DNA of 64,000 bases from Astrocystis sublimbata (taxonomy: Eukaryota > Ascomycota > Sordariomycetes > Xylariales > Xylariaceae). Positions 31,568-42,250 of this stretch are shown in pieces. The first letter of the stretch is position 1; every line of letters starts with the position of its first letter. Below the pieces are notes generated by a model, which worked only from the letters and a program-made list of their open reading frames with translations, was not told the DNA's origin and searched no databases. The position numbers were made by a program, and so were the translations under genes. The stretch covers positions 62,001 to 126,000 of the forward strand of contig JAJNNY010000055.1 in the NCBI GenBank assembly GCA_022453515.1, read 5' to 3'.

Positions 31568-34500
31568 TTAAACCCCCCTAAACAACCGATGAATCAAGAA
31601 CCACAACGCCCCAATAAACTTAAACGCGCTCAGGCCGGCGACAGACCACAGAATAATCGTCGTATACAGCGTACTCCTACTCTCCTCAGCCTCCTTCGAC
31701 TTGTCCGGACTCAAATCCTCAAAGCCGGCAGTCGACAACACGACGGCAACCAGGGCCAGATTCGTAAAGATCCAAATAAGCACGACGAGCGAGCGTATCC
31801 AGCGATAATAATCCTGCTGATCCTCCGCCTTCTGCGCATCGCTCTTCGGGCCTTTAACAGCCTTCGGCACCTTCTGCGCAAAGACAGAAAGTTCCTTCTC
31901 GTACTGCGCATTGAGGTCGCCTTCGTCAGGTAGATCCGTTTTACCCTTACCATCTTTAGTGTCGACGGTGGGGAGTTCCTCAGGCTTGTCGTCGCCCTTG
32001 GTGCCCCACGAGATGTCGTGCGTGTTGCAGAAGGCGTAGACGTTGAGCACGTTGACGTACGTGGGGGTCAGCGCCAGGTACTGGAGGAAGGATGTGACCA
32101 TGTGCCAGGGATCGAACATGATGAGCGAGGCGATGATCCACAGCCCGTAGGTCGAGAGCAGCGACACCACGAGCGAGAAGAAGACTTTGTTCTGGAAGAT
32201 CTTATCTATGCTGAAGCCGTCCTTGATCTGCTCTTGTACGGCCACGACGGATATGTAGATGGCTGCGAAGGTTAGGTAGCTGGGTTGTATGTTAGTATAA
32301 AGTCCTAAGGAAGTGAGAGATAGGGTAAGGGGTGGATTGTGGGGAGGAAGTATAGCAAACTTACACCATGATTATACACCAGAAAAGGACCATGGCCGTG
32401 TACAGTTTTCCAGACCCGGCAGGGCGATTTCCAAGAGACAAGACGAAGCACGAGACCAGGCAGACAACGTAGAACCATTCGAAGACAACAGCCAATACCG
32501 AACCGGCATTACCAAGAAGCAGGTCACTTCCCAGACTCTTGGTCAAGATCTTGAAGACGAGGAAGAAGTTGCCAATGGCGAACCACGCGAAGATCTGGTT
32601 GACGGTCTGGAAGATGAACTCGATGAAGAAGGCGATCTTGCGGAAGACGGAATGATTCGACCGCCAGAACTGGTAGAAGTGGGCAATGGCATAGATGGCG
32701 GCGAAGAAGGATCCGTTCAGCCAGCGACGCCGCTGCAGGATGAACTCGGTTACCGTGTCGGGCACATCCGTCTCACCCGTCGCCGACTTGACGTACGTGA
32801 GCACCCAGTGGCAGTTGCGCTTCGTGACGAGCTCGAAACACAGGATTCTGTCTTCAGCCAGGTACATGTTTGCCGTGAAGACGCCGGCGCCGGCGCCGTG
32901 CAGCGTCTCACCCTTGAAGTACTTCTCCAGAGGTCCTTGCCCGTGCTTGTCGTTCTGTAGCGCGATGTAGCGGTAGGCGGAGAAAGCACCGGGCAAGACG
33001 GAGATGAAGCCGAATGCCGATTCTAAGGGTTTATCCAAGATGTTACTCATCTTGTACTCGAAGTTCTGGGTCGCCACCAAGGGATTGAGCAGATGCCTTC
33101 CGCCCGTGCCCAACATGGCCTTGATCTCACCACAAGCACCACCGCAGCTGGGTTCCAGGTCGAAGGCCTTCCAGAGTTGGTAGATGGAGTTTCCTCCTGG
33201 CCTGGTACCGGCGTCGATCAGCACGCAGATGTTGGGATCTAGCACGCGGCCAAAGGCCTGGAAGAACCATCTGTGGGAGTTGATCTTCTTCTGGTTCTTC
33301 TCCTTCAAGCAGAACAGCATCTGGACGGGCTGCTTCTTGGGGATCAGCTGGACGACGTCGTTCTTGATCTGCATGCCGACCTGGGTGGTGTACTCGTAGA
33401 TATGCGCCGTCACATCTTTGCTGTTGACTTGCTGCTTGGCGATACCCTCCTGATAGACACCCATACCGGCGAGAAGGGCCTGCGTCCGCTTGTTGATCTT
33501 ACTACGACCGTCACTAACGACGCAGACCACGATCTTCTTCCAAGCGTCGGGGCCCCAGGTCTTGCTCTCCTTCCGGCTGCACATGTATTCGATGTTCTTC
33601 AGCACGCCGATCATAGTTCTGGCGAAGAGGATATCGTCTTCATTATACATGGTAATGACAATAAAAAGCTCGGTATGCCTCGGTTTGCTGAACAGCTTTT
33701 GCCGTAATGTGAAGTTCTCGTTGTAGAAGTCGTTGGGGTCGCAGGTGGCGGCAGTGTAGCGCATGTGGGTGAATTCATCGCGCTCGCCGTGGGGGAGCTG
33801 GTTGAGTAACCGCGGGGGCACTGGACAGTCGAGAACCAAGTTTCCGCGGTACAGCAGGACCTGCTTCACTGTCTTCCACCTCTTGATAGCTCCGCCGCCG
33901 CCACCCTGTCGCGGTTCGTCCCTGTAGGGTTCTTGCGCCGGCGCGTGTGAATATGAGTCGTTCTGGGCCAGTATGGGGCGGCCGTCATCATCGTTATAAT
34001 CGTAGCCTTGGTGGTCATTCAGAGGGGTGGTGGAACTCTGGGGCTCGTATGGCTGGTTGTAGTAGTTGTCATGGTGCTGCTCTGGGTTCACGGCATACTC
34101 GGGGGCATAGCCCGGCGGGCTCTGGCCATAAGGGCTGTGAGATAGATCGCTCGTGGAATGCGCAGCATTCAGAGGCAGGTGGTTGTCGCTCGGGGCGTTG
34201 TAGTGGGCGCCGGCGGCAGGCATGTTGAGGTGGCTGCCGGAGTGGGCGCCGTAGTCGCCATAGGGGACATCGTCGAGCTGGTAGCCGCCTTGCACAGGAT
34301 GTCCGGGCGAGGGGGTCCGGTGTGGACGTCCACGACCGTTATCCATGGTTGGATCGTAATAATTATCGTCTAGAAGCACAGACGGGTTAGAGAAGGAGTC
34401 GGGAGCTGAGTGGGAGTTATAGCACGCGCATCGAGTGCTCTGAATGGGTTAGGTGTCGAGGGTGTCTCCCTATCAAAGGGTCGCGAACAAGACGCCGTTC

Positions 34501-34741
34501 AACGGGAGTCTTAGTCTTAGACAATGACGACACCGACAATGGTGTAAGGCATGTAAGGCATGGATGGCTAGGCAAGACAGAGAGACAAGAGACGCAGAGT
34601 TCAACAAAGGTGCAGATGCAGGTGCAAGGTGCGGCAGTAGCAGCAGCAGTAGCAGTAGCAGCAGCGGGAGGGAGCAGCAAGCAGCGGCAGCCGATGCATG
34701 AAGTGGAAGTTTACTGGCTTACCTAGTCGATTATACGACAT
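31568..34741 (-). CDS. Chitin synthase, class III-type
   Basis: Exons 34741-34723 (MSYNRL), 34369-32365 and 32279-31568 give 911 residues; the first intron is long (353 nt) and the second has an ACTAAC branch site. The enzyme is a membrane GT2 glycosyltransferase making chitin from UDP-GlcNAc at the plasma membrane. Residues 1-190 are disordered, rich in Tyr, Pro, His and Gln. The N-terminal CS1 region ([20 protein letters not shown]), [10 protein letters not shown], the catalytic EDRIL and QRRRW motifs (about 550) and then seven or so transmembrane helices follow, ending in [11 protein letters not shown]. The length and sequence character fit class III enzymes such as Neurospora chs-1 or Aspergillus chsB, which matter for hyphal growth; exact class assignment would need a tree. 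Confidence 0.97.
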
Positions 34742-37700
34742 GGTTCAGTCTATATCGTCTGAAGTATCTTGGTATGTCTTGATCTCTCTTGATTTCTCGA
34801 GAAAATGAACCAACGAATGAGCGAAGGGATGGGCGGCGATGCGCTGGGCTTGCGAGCCTGCGATTCGTATGCGATATGCGATGCGTAGCGTGGCAGGCTA
34901 TGACGGGCAACGGGTGCGACAGGCACGCATGGGGCTCGAATGGGGAAAAGATCCGGCAGCTCGGGTGTGTCAGATAGAGCGCGCCAACCTCGTCTTCCGA
35001 CAGCAGCCAGTAGTAACTACGACCACAGCAATCCAGGGATCCGGCGATGCAGCAGAGGGAGGGCCCGCGAAGGGGGGGCGTGTGATGTATCAAGGAGGCC
35101 TGGTGATTTGCTGGTTCGGTTTCGCGCGCAGTGCCAGAAAGAATAGCTGTCTTCTGTACACAATGCCGACCGACCCCTTTCTTGTCGAGTCCCCAAGTCC
35201 AAGTCCAAGTCCAAGTCCAAGTTCAGGGTGCACGAACAATCAAATTGAGGAAACCCGTTCAAGGCTGGCGCGACGTGTTGTAAGACGGCTGTTTTGCCTT
35301 GAATGACTCTGAAAGGGAAATGGGGAGGGAAAGGTTGGAATGAGACAGACAGCTGCCACCAAAAGCAAAAAGCAAAGATCAATGAACGAGTGTGACCTCA
35401 AGTTAGGATGTGCATTCTATTGGCCTAGGTTCTAAGTGGTATGGGCGCCAAATGCTAGACTCTATCCGAACGAGGGCTGAGTTTGAATGGTGTCTCTCGG
35501 TCTCGTTGCTGCGGCGCTGCTGAGTTGCACTGGCTGCGTTGCTAGGCCGCGCTGCGCCGGGCTTAGCACCTCCAAGGTTGGAACTCCAGATCCTGCCCCC
35601 AAATGTGACCAAATGACATCTTGTTTCAGATCAACAAAGCGGGCGGAGTGCCGGCCCACATAGAGCTCTGTAACCAATCATACTGCCCTGTCTTCGGCTC
35701 TTTTGCGCTATGCTTCATCAAGGGGGGTTGTTTTTTCCCTCGACTCTATTCGAGGGACCGCTAGAGTTCTGCTAGAGCTCTTCGAACGAGCAAACCTCCC
35801 GCATTGCCAAGCTAACCGATGCGGGTATTGGTGCTGCGCCGTTTGTAGCACCGCTACCTGCCCGTGACACTCCAGTGACGTCGTTTGTACTATCAATATC
35901 AAGGCCATTTCTTTCGGCAAAACAGCCCGAGTGGCATGGCAACTGCGCAACTGCGCAACTGCTGAAGATCCTGTCTGGGAACTATATTACTGTTGTCTAC
36001 ATAATCCAATGTTACAAATGATGGCAATTGTACTTCAGGATTCGAGCTATAAGATCGTCTGCTAACGACAACCTACTGACAAATAAGCTATTCGATGTTG
36101 TACTTACTGCGCTGCGAGCCAAGAATGTCTCGTGGTAGTCTCTTGAAGTCAAAGCCAACTCTAAATGACCCTCAGCTTTTGAGCTCTTCAATGACATGCT
36201 AATAACAGCTGAAACAACAATAGCATAATAGCAGAGTGCCTCTGTACGTAGCTTTTATGATATTCTAGGGTGCTATCAATTTGCACATACCTGCCGTTTC
36301 TACATAATCGTCTGCATATGCCGACATTGTTGGGGTACACAGGCGGGACAGGGACTCGCGTTTTGGACCTTTCGCTTGCAGCCAGAAGGATCCCCCCCCG
36401 AAACAGATTGCCATCACTCGCGACATCCACTTCCACAGCGAACCGAACTCCCTTGTCAACCGACCTTAGAATCGTTGAATCCGCAAATTGGCAAACCCAA
36501 AAATCGATCAAAATACCCGACGCGTCTGTTGCGTAACTAGATGCGCGTTCTTTCGTCTAAGTATGTGCTTCGCCCTCTCTGTCTTTATTCTGGGCTGGGC
36601 AGGGTACGGTAAATCGTATGTAGATCAGTGCCAAGACGCCGTTACGCAAGGTTCTCCGGATCTGCTTGCTTTGCATCCCTCCCTCCTGCTTGCAGCAGCC
36701 AGGCAGCAGAATAAGATTAAGGTACCCGAGCGCGTCCCGACTCGCCCGACAAACGCTCAACGCACCGGGAAATAAGTTAAGTTTCTGCCTAAGAGGTACC
36801 TAGATACACACTTGAGGCGACGATGGAAATCATGGCAATGTTTAGAGACGAGTAGCGCTTTAAGATTTGCCATCATTTTCCGTTGTCGCAACAGACCGAA
36901 TTCGCCCTTCTCCCAAGGGATGATTCCCTGCTTTGACCATCGCCGCCGCCACAGTCTTGCCCTCACTCAGCCACAACCAGCTGACGTGCGACTGGGTACG
37001 CAACACAACACAGCGCAACGCGTATACCACCCTCACCACCTATACATCTTCATGAACACGAGAGTTATATGTATATTGTTTCGGTTGCAGTTCACCTCGC
37101 GAAGCCGAGCGAGCAATAGATGCTACAATTATGTCATGATGACCTAAATACGTTCAGATCCTGCCGAGTAAGAGGCGAGACAAATCACGAGGTATTACAT
37201 AATAGATGTCAATCTCGAATCAGGCAGTCGCATTATTCGGTGATAATCAGCGTATGCCGTGTATGGTATGTACGGACTTGTTGATGTTCTTCCTTTATAA
37301 GACTTATCATCCACCCTTGTGCTAAGCTGAGCGCGGTGTGGCTGTGCATGTCGAAGATAGTGCTTGTTCACTTGGAAGAACCCAATCTATCTACACCATG
37401 CGAGATATGGAGACTGGGTGATAGCAGTACATTTCCTAAGGCTATATATACTATGACACAAGATAGCGAGAGACCGGAAGATGAGATGCCCTTTACAAGT
37501 GCACTGGTAAACCAGATCGAAACAATTAAAGGTGCAAGCCTACCTAATCTAAACAATATTTGAGGAAGAGATTGTCAGGGGAACTATATTGAATTCGAAC
37601 AGTTGTAGTAAATGCATTTAAGGAAAATTAGCTGTTGGATTGAGAACATGATAATCAAGATGAAAAGTTCATTCAAGGTGACATGATTTAGATAGTAGGT

Positions 37701-37894
37701 AAGGAGTGGACATGAGATCAGAAGAGATCGATTACACTTGAACTGAGGGAGTCCATAAGGTAACTCACCCCAACATAATATGCCCAAGATAAACGCTTAG
37801 TTAGCTGACTTAATGGATTTTTCGTAACAACAACTAAAACAGTAGTGACAAGATACCAACTTGTACCTACCTAGATACGACACATCAACACAAA
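34742..37894. other. Gene-poor upstream region of chitin synthase
   Basis: About 3.1 kb with no supported gene. The first kilobase is presumably chitin synthase promoter and leader. Open frames such as 34839-35306, 36188-36511 and 36812-37147 have no domain, overlap frames on the other strand and lack convincing introns. Confidence 0.5.
35191..35222. repeat. (TCCAAG)n hexanucleotide repeat
   Basis: About five perfect tandem copies of the hexamer TCCAAG in non-coding DNA upstream of the chitin synthase gene. Confidence 0.85.
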
Positions 37895-38150
37895 ATGACG
37901 ACCTTCCACCTCGAAGACTATCTCCAAACAACACTACCTCAGCACATTGAGTTCAATTGTAAGTGATTGATCAGCTTCATATCAGGTCTACTCAGCACAA
38001 GGATATGAACATGGACTATCTTCAGCTTGGCGGAAGATCATAAACAACATGGATTTCTTAGTAAGACAATCGTCTTATACTCGGACGTCACGGCCATTCA
38101 TACAAGCCAAGCTTCTTACTTTGATAATCCGACGAATCTACACAGCATAA
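37895..38150 (+). CDS. Possible two-exon small ORF (62 residues), uncertain
   Basis: An ATG at 37895 opens a 64-nt exon (MTTFHLEDYLQTTLPQHIEF) ending at a GTAAGT donor. A 67-nt intron ending TATCTTCAG leads in phase to a second exon 38026-38150 starting SWRKIINN and closing with TAA. The splice signals are good, but the product has no domain and the region around it is gene-poor. It may be a small gene, the start of a decayed gene, or chance. I give it because it is too short for single-frame detection. Confidence 0.25.
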
Positions 38151-38725
38151 ACGGATTCAACACCGCAACGTCGCCTTCTCCTTACTCACTTCTCTATCCT
38201 TTATAATACATAGTAATTCAAGGAGTTTCTAACTCCCTAGAAGACCGATAAGCTTAAGCCCTTAAATAACACATTCCAAGACAGTGTCGCCAGCAAGCCT
38301 CCACACCCGGGCACTTATCAGGATCCAGTAGCAATTCCTCGGGTTTCAAGCCAACTTAGAAATAACTACAAGAGGGAATGCAACAAGACAGAACCCAAGC
38401 ATTGATCATAGTAACACTGTCCCAATCTACTCGGCAGGTATCTGTATCTGTCTATATGTGCCGTCATGTTAATCATGAGGGCTACACAACAAACTATTTG
38501 TTCCTCAAATGCCTACTCCTTACTTAGCCCGCCCGCTAAGCATTATATATTGATTACTTAACACATGTTTTTCTATTAACCCTTAGCTACCTAGGTAGCT
38601 AAACAGATCCCCTCCTCTCTCCCTTCCTATTAACCTTTCTTTCAATACATAGCATAGATACTGAAACATAACATAGTTCTAAGACACACATACCTGAGAT
38701 AACAAACAAGAGAAAAAAAATCATC
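38151..38725. other. Intergenic region before the tRNA-like gene
   Basis: About 575 AT-rich bases with no open frame of note. It contains the bases immediately 3' of the minus-strand tRNA-like gene. Confidence 0.5.
38713..38720 (-). terminator. Oligo-T polymerase III terminator after the tRNA-like gene
   Basis: A run of eight A on the plus strand is eight T on the transcribed minus strand, only a few bases 3' of the tRNA-like gene. This is the usual RNA polymerase III stop signal and supports the tRNA call. Confidence 0.55.
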
Positions 38726-38806
38726 GGCCAAGCGCAAGGTTCGAACTTGCAACCATTCAATCTAAGTAGAGTAAAGCGAACGCTCTTCCAATTGAGCTAG
38801 CCCGGC
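38726..38806 (-). tRNA. tRNA-like gene with a short intron, isotype unresolved
   Basis: Read on the minus strand, an 81-nt cloverleaf is visible. The acceptor stem is GCCGGGC pairing with GCTTGGC (two G-T pairs). The D arm has stem GCTC/GAGC around loop AATTGGAA, and the T arm is GCAAG-TTCGAAC-CTTGC, a canonical TTCGAAC loop. The anticodon arm is irregular: TTCGC faces TTGAA with one mismatch, and the 15 bases between them need an intron of about 8 nt. If the intron sits after position 37 as usual, the anticodon would read TAC (Val), but position 37 would then be a pyrimidine, which is unusual. It could be a decayed copy. An oligo-T run (8 T on the minus strand) just downstream at 38713-38720 would serve as polymerase III terminator. 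Confidence 0.65.
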
Positions 38807-40252
38807 CTTCGTCTCGTCGTCTGTGACCCAATGTTCAATGACTTCGCTACAACGTGTCTCGTACTATCACGTCCAGATCCACACCCACATCCAGCTCTCT
38901 AGGTAGGCCGTTCACCATGAGCAATAGGCATTCATTCACGATTCACTCTAGATAGAGATTATGCATTGTGTCTCTAGGGGTTTCAGTACCTAGGTAGTAG
39001 TATGATAGTGATAGTGATAATAAGTCTAGTCACACGTGACTGACTGACTGACTGCCTGCATTCATTCACAAGAGATCACAGGGATACACACCTACATACA
39101 CTGTCATACGGCACAAAGTTGAACAAGCAATCCAACATGACCTATCATTGTCCAGTCACACAACCACACTTAGGACCCAAACTACCTAGGTAGTTAGGTC
39201 AGGTAAGAGAAAGTCTGAGTATTACAAACCTCAGTACTACAAGAAGAGACGCAAACCTTCCTTACAACCAACAAAATCGCATATTTCCCCAACCGTAAAG
39301 TAAAGAGATCAATAGCCAGGGTCTCTTCCGACAGCCCTAGCTCCGTACCTGTTCTCTGTGTTATCTGTCCATGACGATTAATTATATCCAGAGAAAACCC
39401 TCCTCACTAGGAAGGCAAAAGGGAAGGAAGGGCCATGTCTTCAACAGCAAAGACAAGAAAAGCCTAGCCATTTCCCAACGCTCGCTAGCATGATGTGTTT
39501 ATTTAAATGCGTGTATTAGCTTCATAGTAGCTGTTTCAAAGTGTTGTTAAGCAGTAGTATAAAGGTTGAGGTTTGTTATCCATCTCTTGTCACACGGGGC
39601 GGTTTCACTGCATTTTTAGCCCCCAAGGAAAGGGTGTTGAGTTGTTACCCATAGATTTAGATCTGGCTAGTGCTGAACAAGCCAGGCGACAGGGGCGCCT
39701 GGGCGGTACATTGATAAAAGTGTTATTAAGAAGAATGTGTGCTGCTTAACAGGCTATCTAGTTAGACCTTGATCAGCCACGAGTGCAATATACCTGAAGG
39801 CAACAAAGAGACAGACCAATAATAACAATCTATGTCGATCATCGCATATTGATTGCCTTATTGCATCAACTATATGCTGCCCAAGGTTTGATTTCGATCC
39901 TTTTTTTTATTTTTTATTTCTTCATATTCTTCTTCTTCTTCTTCTTCTCCATTCTAGTCTATAAATCAAGTTCAGTTATAGATAGATAGACAGATAGACA
40001 GCTCCTCTAATACGCCAAGCAAGAAACAAAGAAAGAATCCCATGGCTCCAACCCAGGAGCCCAGTATTCCTTTGGTATCACACACCCCTACCCATCCAGT
40101 CCGGTCATGCTAAAAAAGACAGCAAAAACAGAAAAACAAACAGTATGTACAAGCAAAAATCCGCAGAAAAATACTGCTATGGAGTTTGCAGATGGTATAT
40201 ATATACTTCCAATAAATCATTGGAAAAGGAAAGCCAGCAAGGGGGCAGGCAC
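38807..40252. other. Gene-poor region between tRNA-like gene and P450
   Basis: About 1.4 kb of AT-rich DNA with no supported gene. It includes a (TTC)n run at about 39928-39948, TGAC/CTGA tetranucleotide repeats near 39040-39053 and several CCTAGGTA palindromic motifs. Confidence 0.5.
39928..39948. repeat. (TTC)n microsatellite
   Basis: Six to seven tandem TTC triplets in a pyrimidine-rich stretch downstream of the P450 gene; non-coding. Confidence 0.8.
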
Positions 40253-42166
40253 CTAAACCTTCTCCATATCCGCAGCAGCCATCGGCTCATACGTCGATAG
40301 CGCCATGCCCTTGGGGATTTCGCTCCACTGCTCCTCCTCATCTAGGAGCGTGAAGGCATCCGCCCACTCGGCTTTTATCGTCTCGGCGTGCTTCTGCGTT
40401 CTAGGGACAATGGCGGCTTTGAAAGGTTCCGGCTGCACCAGCATTCCGGGAATAAGCTTGGTCGGGTCGGGGACGACGGCGTTTCCGGAGGCATCGATGG
40501 TGGTTTCCATGCGGAAACCCCACAACAACCGCGAGATGGCTAGGAACATTGACCGGTCGGCAATGTGCATGCCCTGGCAGATGCGGCGACCGACGCCAAA
40601 GAGGAAGTTATCGCGCTTCGACACGTCGCGCTGCTGCGAGGACTCGAGAGAGGTTGTGTTGTCGTCGATGTACCGTTCCGGGTCGAAGACGGTTGGGTTA
40701 GGGTGGCGCTTGGGGTCCATGTGGATAGCCCTACAGATTTCGTGTTAGTCGATCAATTCTTGACACGATGTGGGTTTTGGGGAGAAAAAGAAGAAGAGGG
40801 CCATAACATACCAGACATTCACCACACACATCGAGTCCTTAGGGATTCTGTAGCCGGCGTAGAAGTCCTCCTTGTTGTTCGAGTGCGCAATGCCCAGAAT
40901 GGCGGTGGGCATCCATCGGTTGGTCTCCTTCACGCAAGCACGGATGTAGGGGAGGTCGTCCATGTCGTCGATGGTCGGCAGACGGCCGCCGCAGACGCGG
41001 TCAAGCTCCTCCTGGGCCTTCTTCTGCACTTCGGGGAACAGCAGCATCGCTTGGACGAATCCTGTGAGCTGGGCAGCTGTGGTGTCGGCACCGGCTTCGA
41101 GTAGGTTGCCGGCGATGTAGCCGGCCTGTTCATCAGAGAAACCCTCGGCGTCTTGGGCCTTGATCAAATCGACACAGAGAGAGGGCTGTTACGGTCGGTG
41201 TTAGTATACAATTCCCCAGGTTACAGAACGAGGAGGGGGTCGAAATACCTTAGCAGTACCAGCCTTCAGCTTCTTCTTGACGTCCATCCAGTTGCCCTTG
41301 TGGAACTTGAGCTCGATCTCGTGCAGGTTCTTCGCATGCGCGCGGCTCGCGACAAGAGAGTCTGGCAAGGCCCGCATAGGGGGGAACATGTCAAGGATCA
41401 TAGCCGACGCCGTGCCCATAGCTTTGGAGAATTGGTGGAGGTTGTGGAACAGCGACTTGAGTCTCCAGTCATCCAGGGTCGGTGTCCGGAAACCGTAGAT
41501 CATCTGAGTGGTCAAAGAGAAGGAGTAGCGACGTAGATGGTCGATGAAAGCCTCGGGGTTGTCCAGGAATCCTTGAAGCATCTGCTTGTTCTCGAGGTCT
41601 TGGTAGGGGACGAAGCTCTTGGCGGCCTTGATGTTGAGAATGCTGTGGTAGACACGGTGGGCCATCCTCCATCGGTCACCGTAAGGCTAATTAAGATAGC
41701 ATGTTAGTGGTGGTATATCTGATGGATGTTCATGATATCGGCTTACCATGTTGAGAACGCGGTAGCCGCCATCGACTTTGTGTGAGCCACCAACTGTTCG
41801 TGCAATGTAAACCTCAGGGCGGGACGAGTAGATCGAGCTCTTCTTGTCGAACGTATCCTTTACGGCTTGGTCTGAAGAAAAGACTATCATGACATTAGGT
41901 CCCAGCATGAGCGAGTAAACCGGACTTCAGAAAATGTTAGCACTTGTTCGAGTTAAGTCCGAGGACGTAAGTATTTACCCATATTCCTCGGCCCATTTCT
42001 TAAACTGAACGTGTCCATCCTCCTTGGGCATCAAGTGTAAGTTTCCTATGATGGGGAGGGTGGGAGGTCCGGGAGGGAAGTCTTTCGGTCTGCTTCCTAT
42101 CTGAAGTATGCGATATATCGCCCAGCCCACGAGGGCGAGGACAGGGTAAATCCAAACACCAGCCAT
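40253..42166 (-). CDS. Cytochrome P450 monooxygenase
   Basis: Five exons (42166-41979, 41924-41747, 41686-41249, 41185-40812, 40730-40253) join in phase to 551 residues. It is a microsomal heme-thiolate enzyme using O2 and a P450 reductase. Seen in order: an N-terminal membrane anchor (IYPVLALVGWAIYRIL), the proline hinge (PPGPPTLPIIGNLH), the C-helix WxxxR region (GDRWRM), the I-helix oxygen-binding AGADTTAAQ, the K-helix ExxR (KETNRW), the PERF-like DPERY and the heme loop FGVGRRICQG with Cys about 444. All key residues are intact. The sequence looks like the group I fungal P450s of secondary metabolism or xenobiotic oxidation. No polyketide or peptide synthase lies nearby, so no pathway can be named. 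A TATA-like box sits about 80 bp upstream. Confidence 0.95.
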
Positions 42167-42242
42167 GTTGAAATCTAGATAAGAACAAATGTTACAACAT
42201 CACCTCAAGTGCCACCTGCGTAATGAAGAGGGCGTGCCAGCC

Positions 42243-42250
42243 CTATATAG
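42243..42250 (-). promoter_or_regulatory. TATA-like element of the P450 gene
   Basis: The palindromic CTATATAG lies about 80 bp upstream of the P450 start codon, a plausible TATA box position. Called from motif and distance only. Confidence 0.4.

Noticed and set aside
31511..32960. Plus-strand open frames across the chitin synthase gene
   Set aside because: Antisense shadows of a clear, intact gene.
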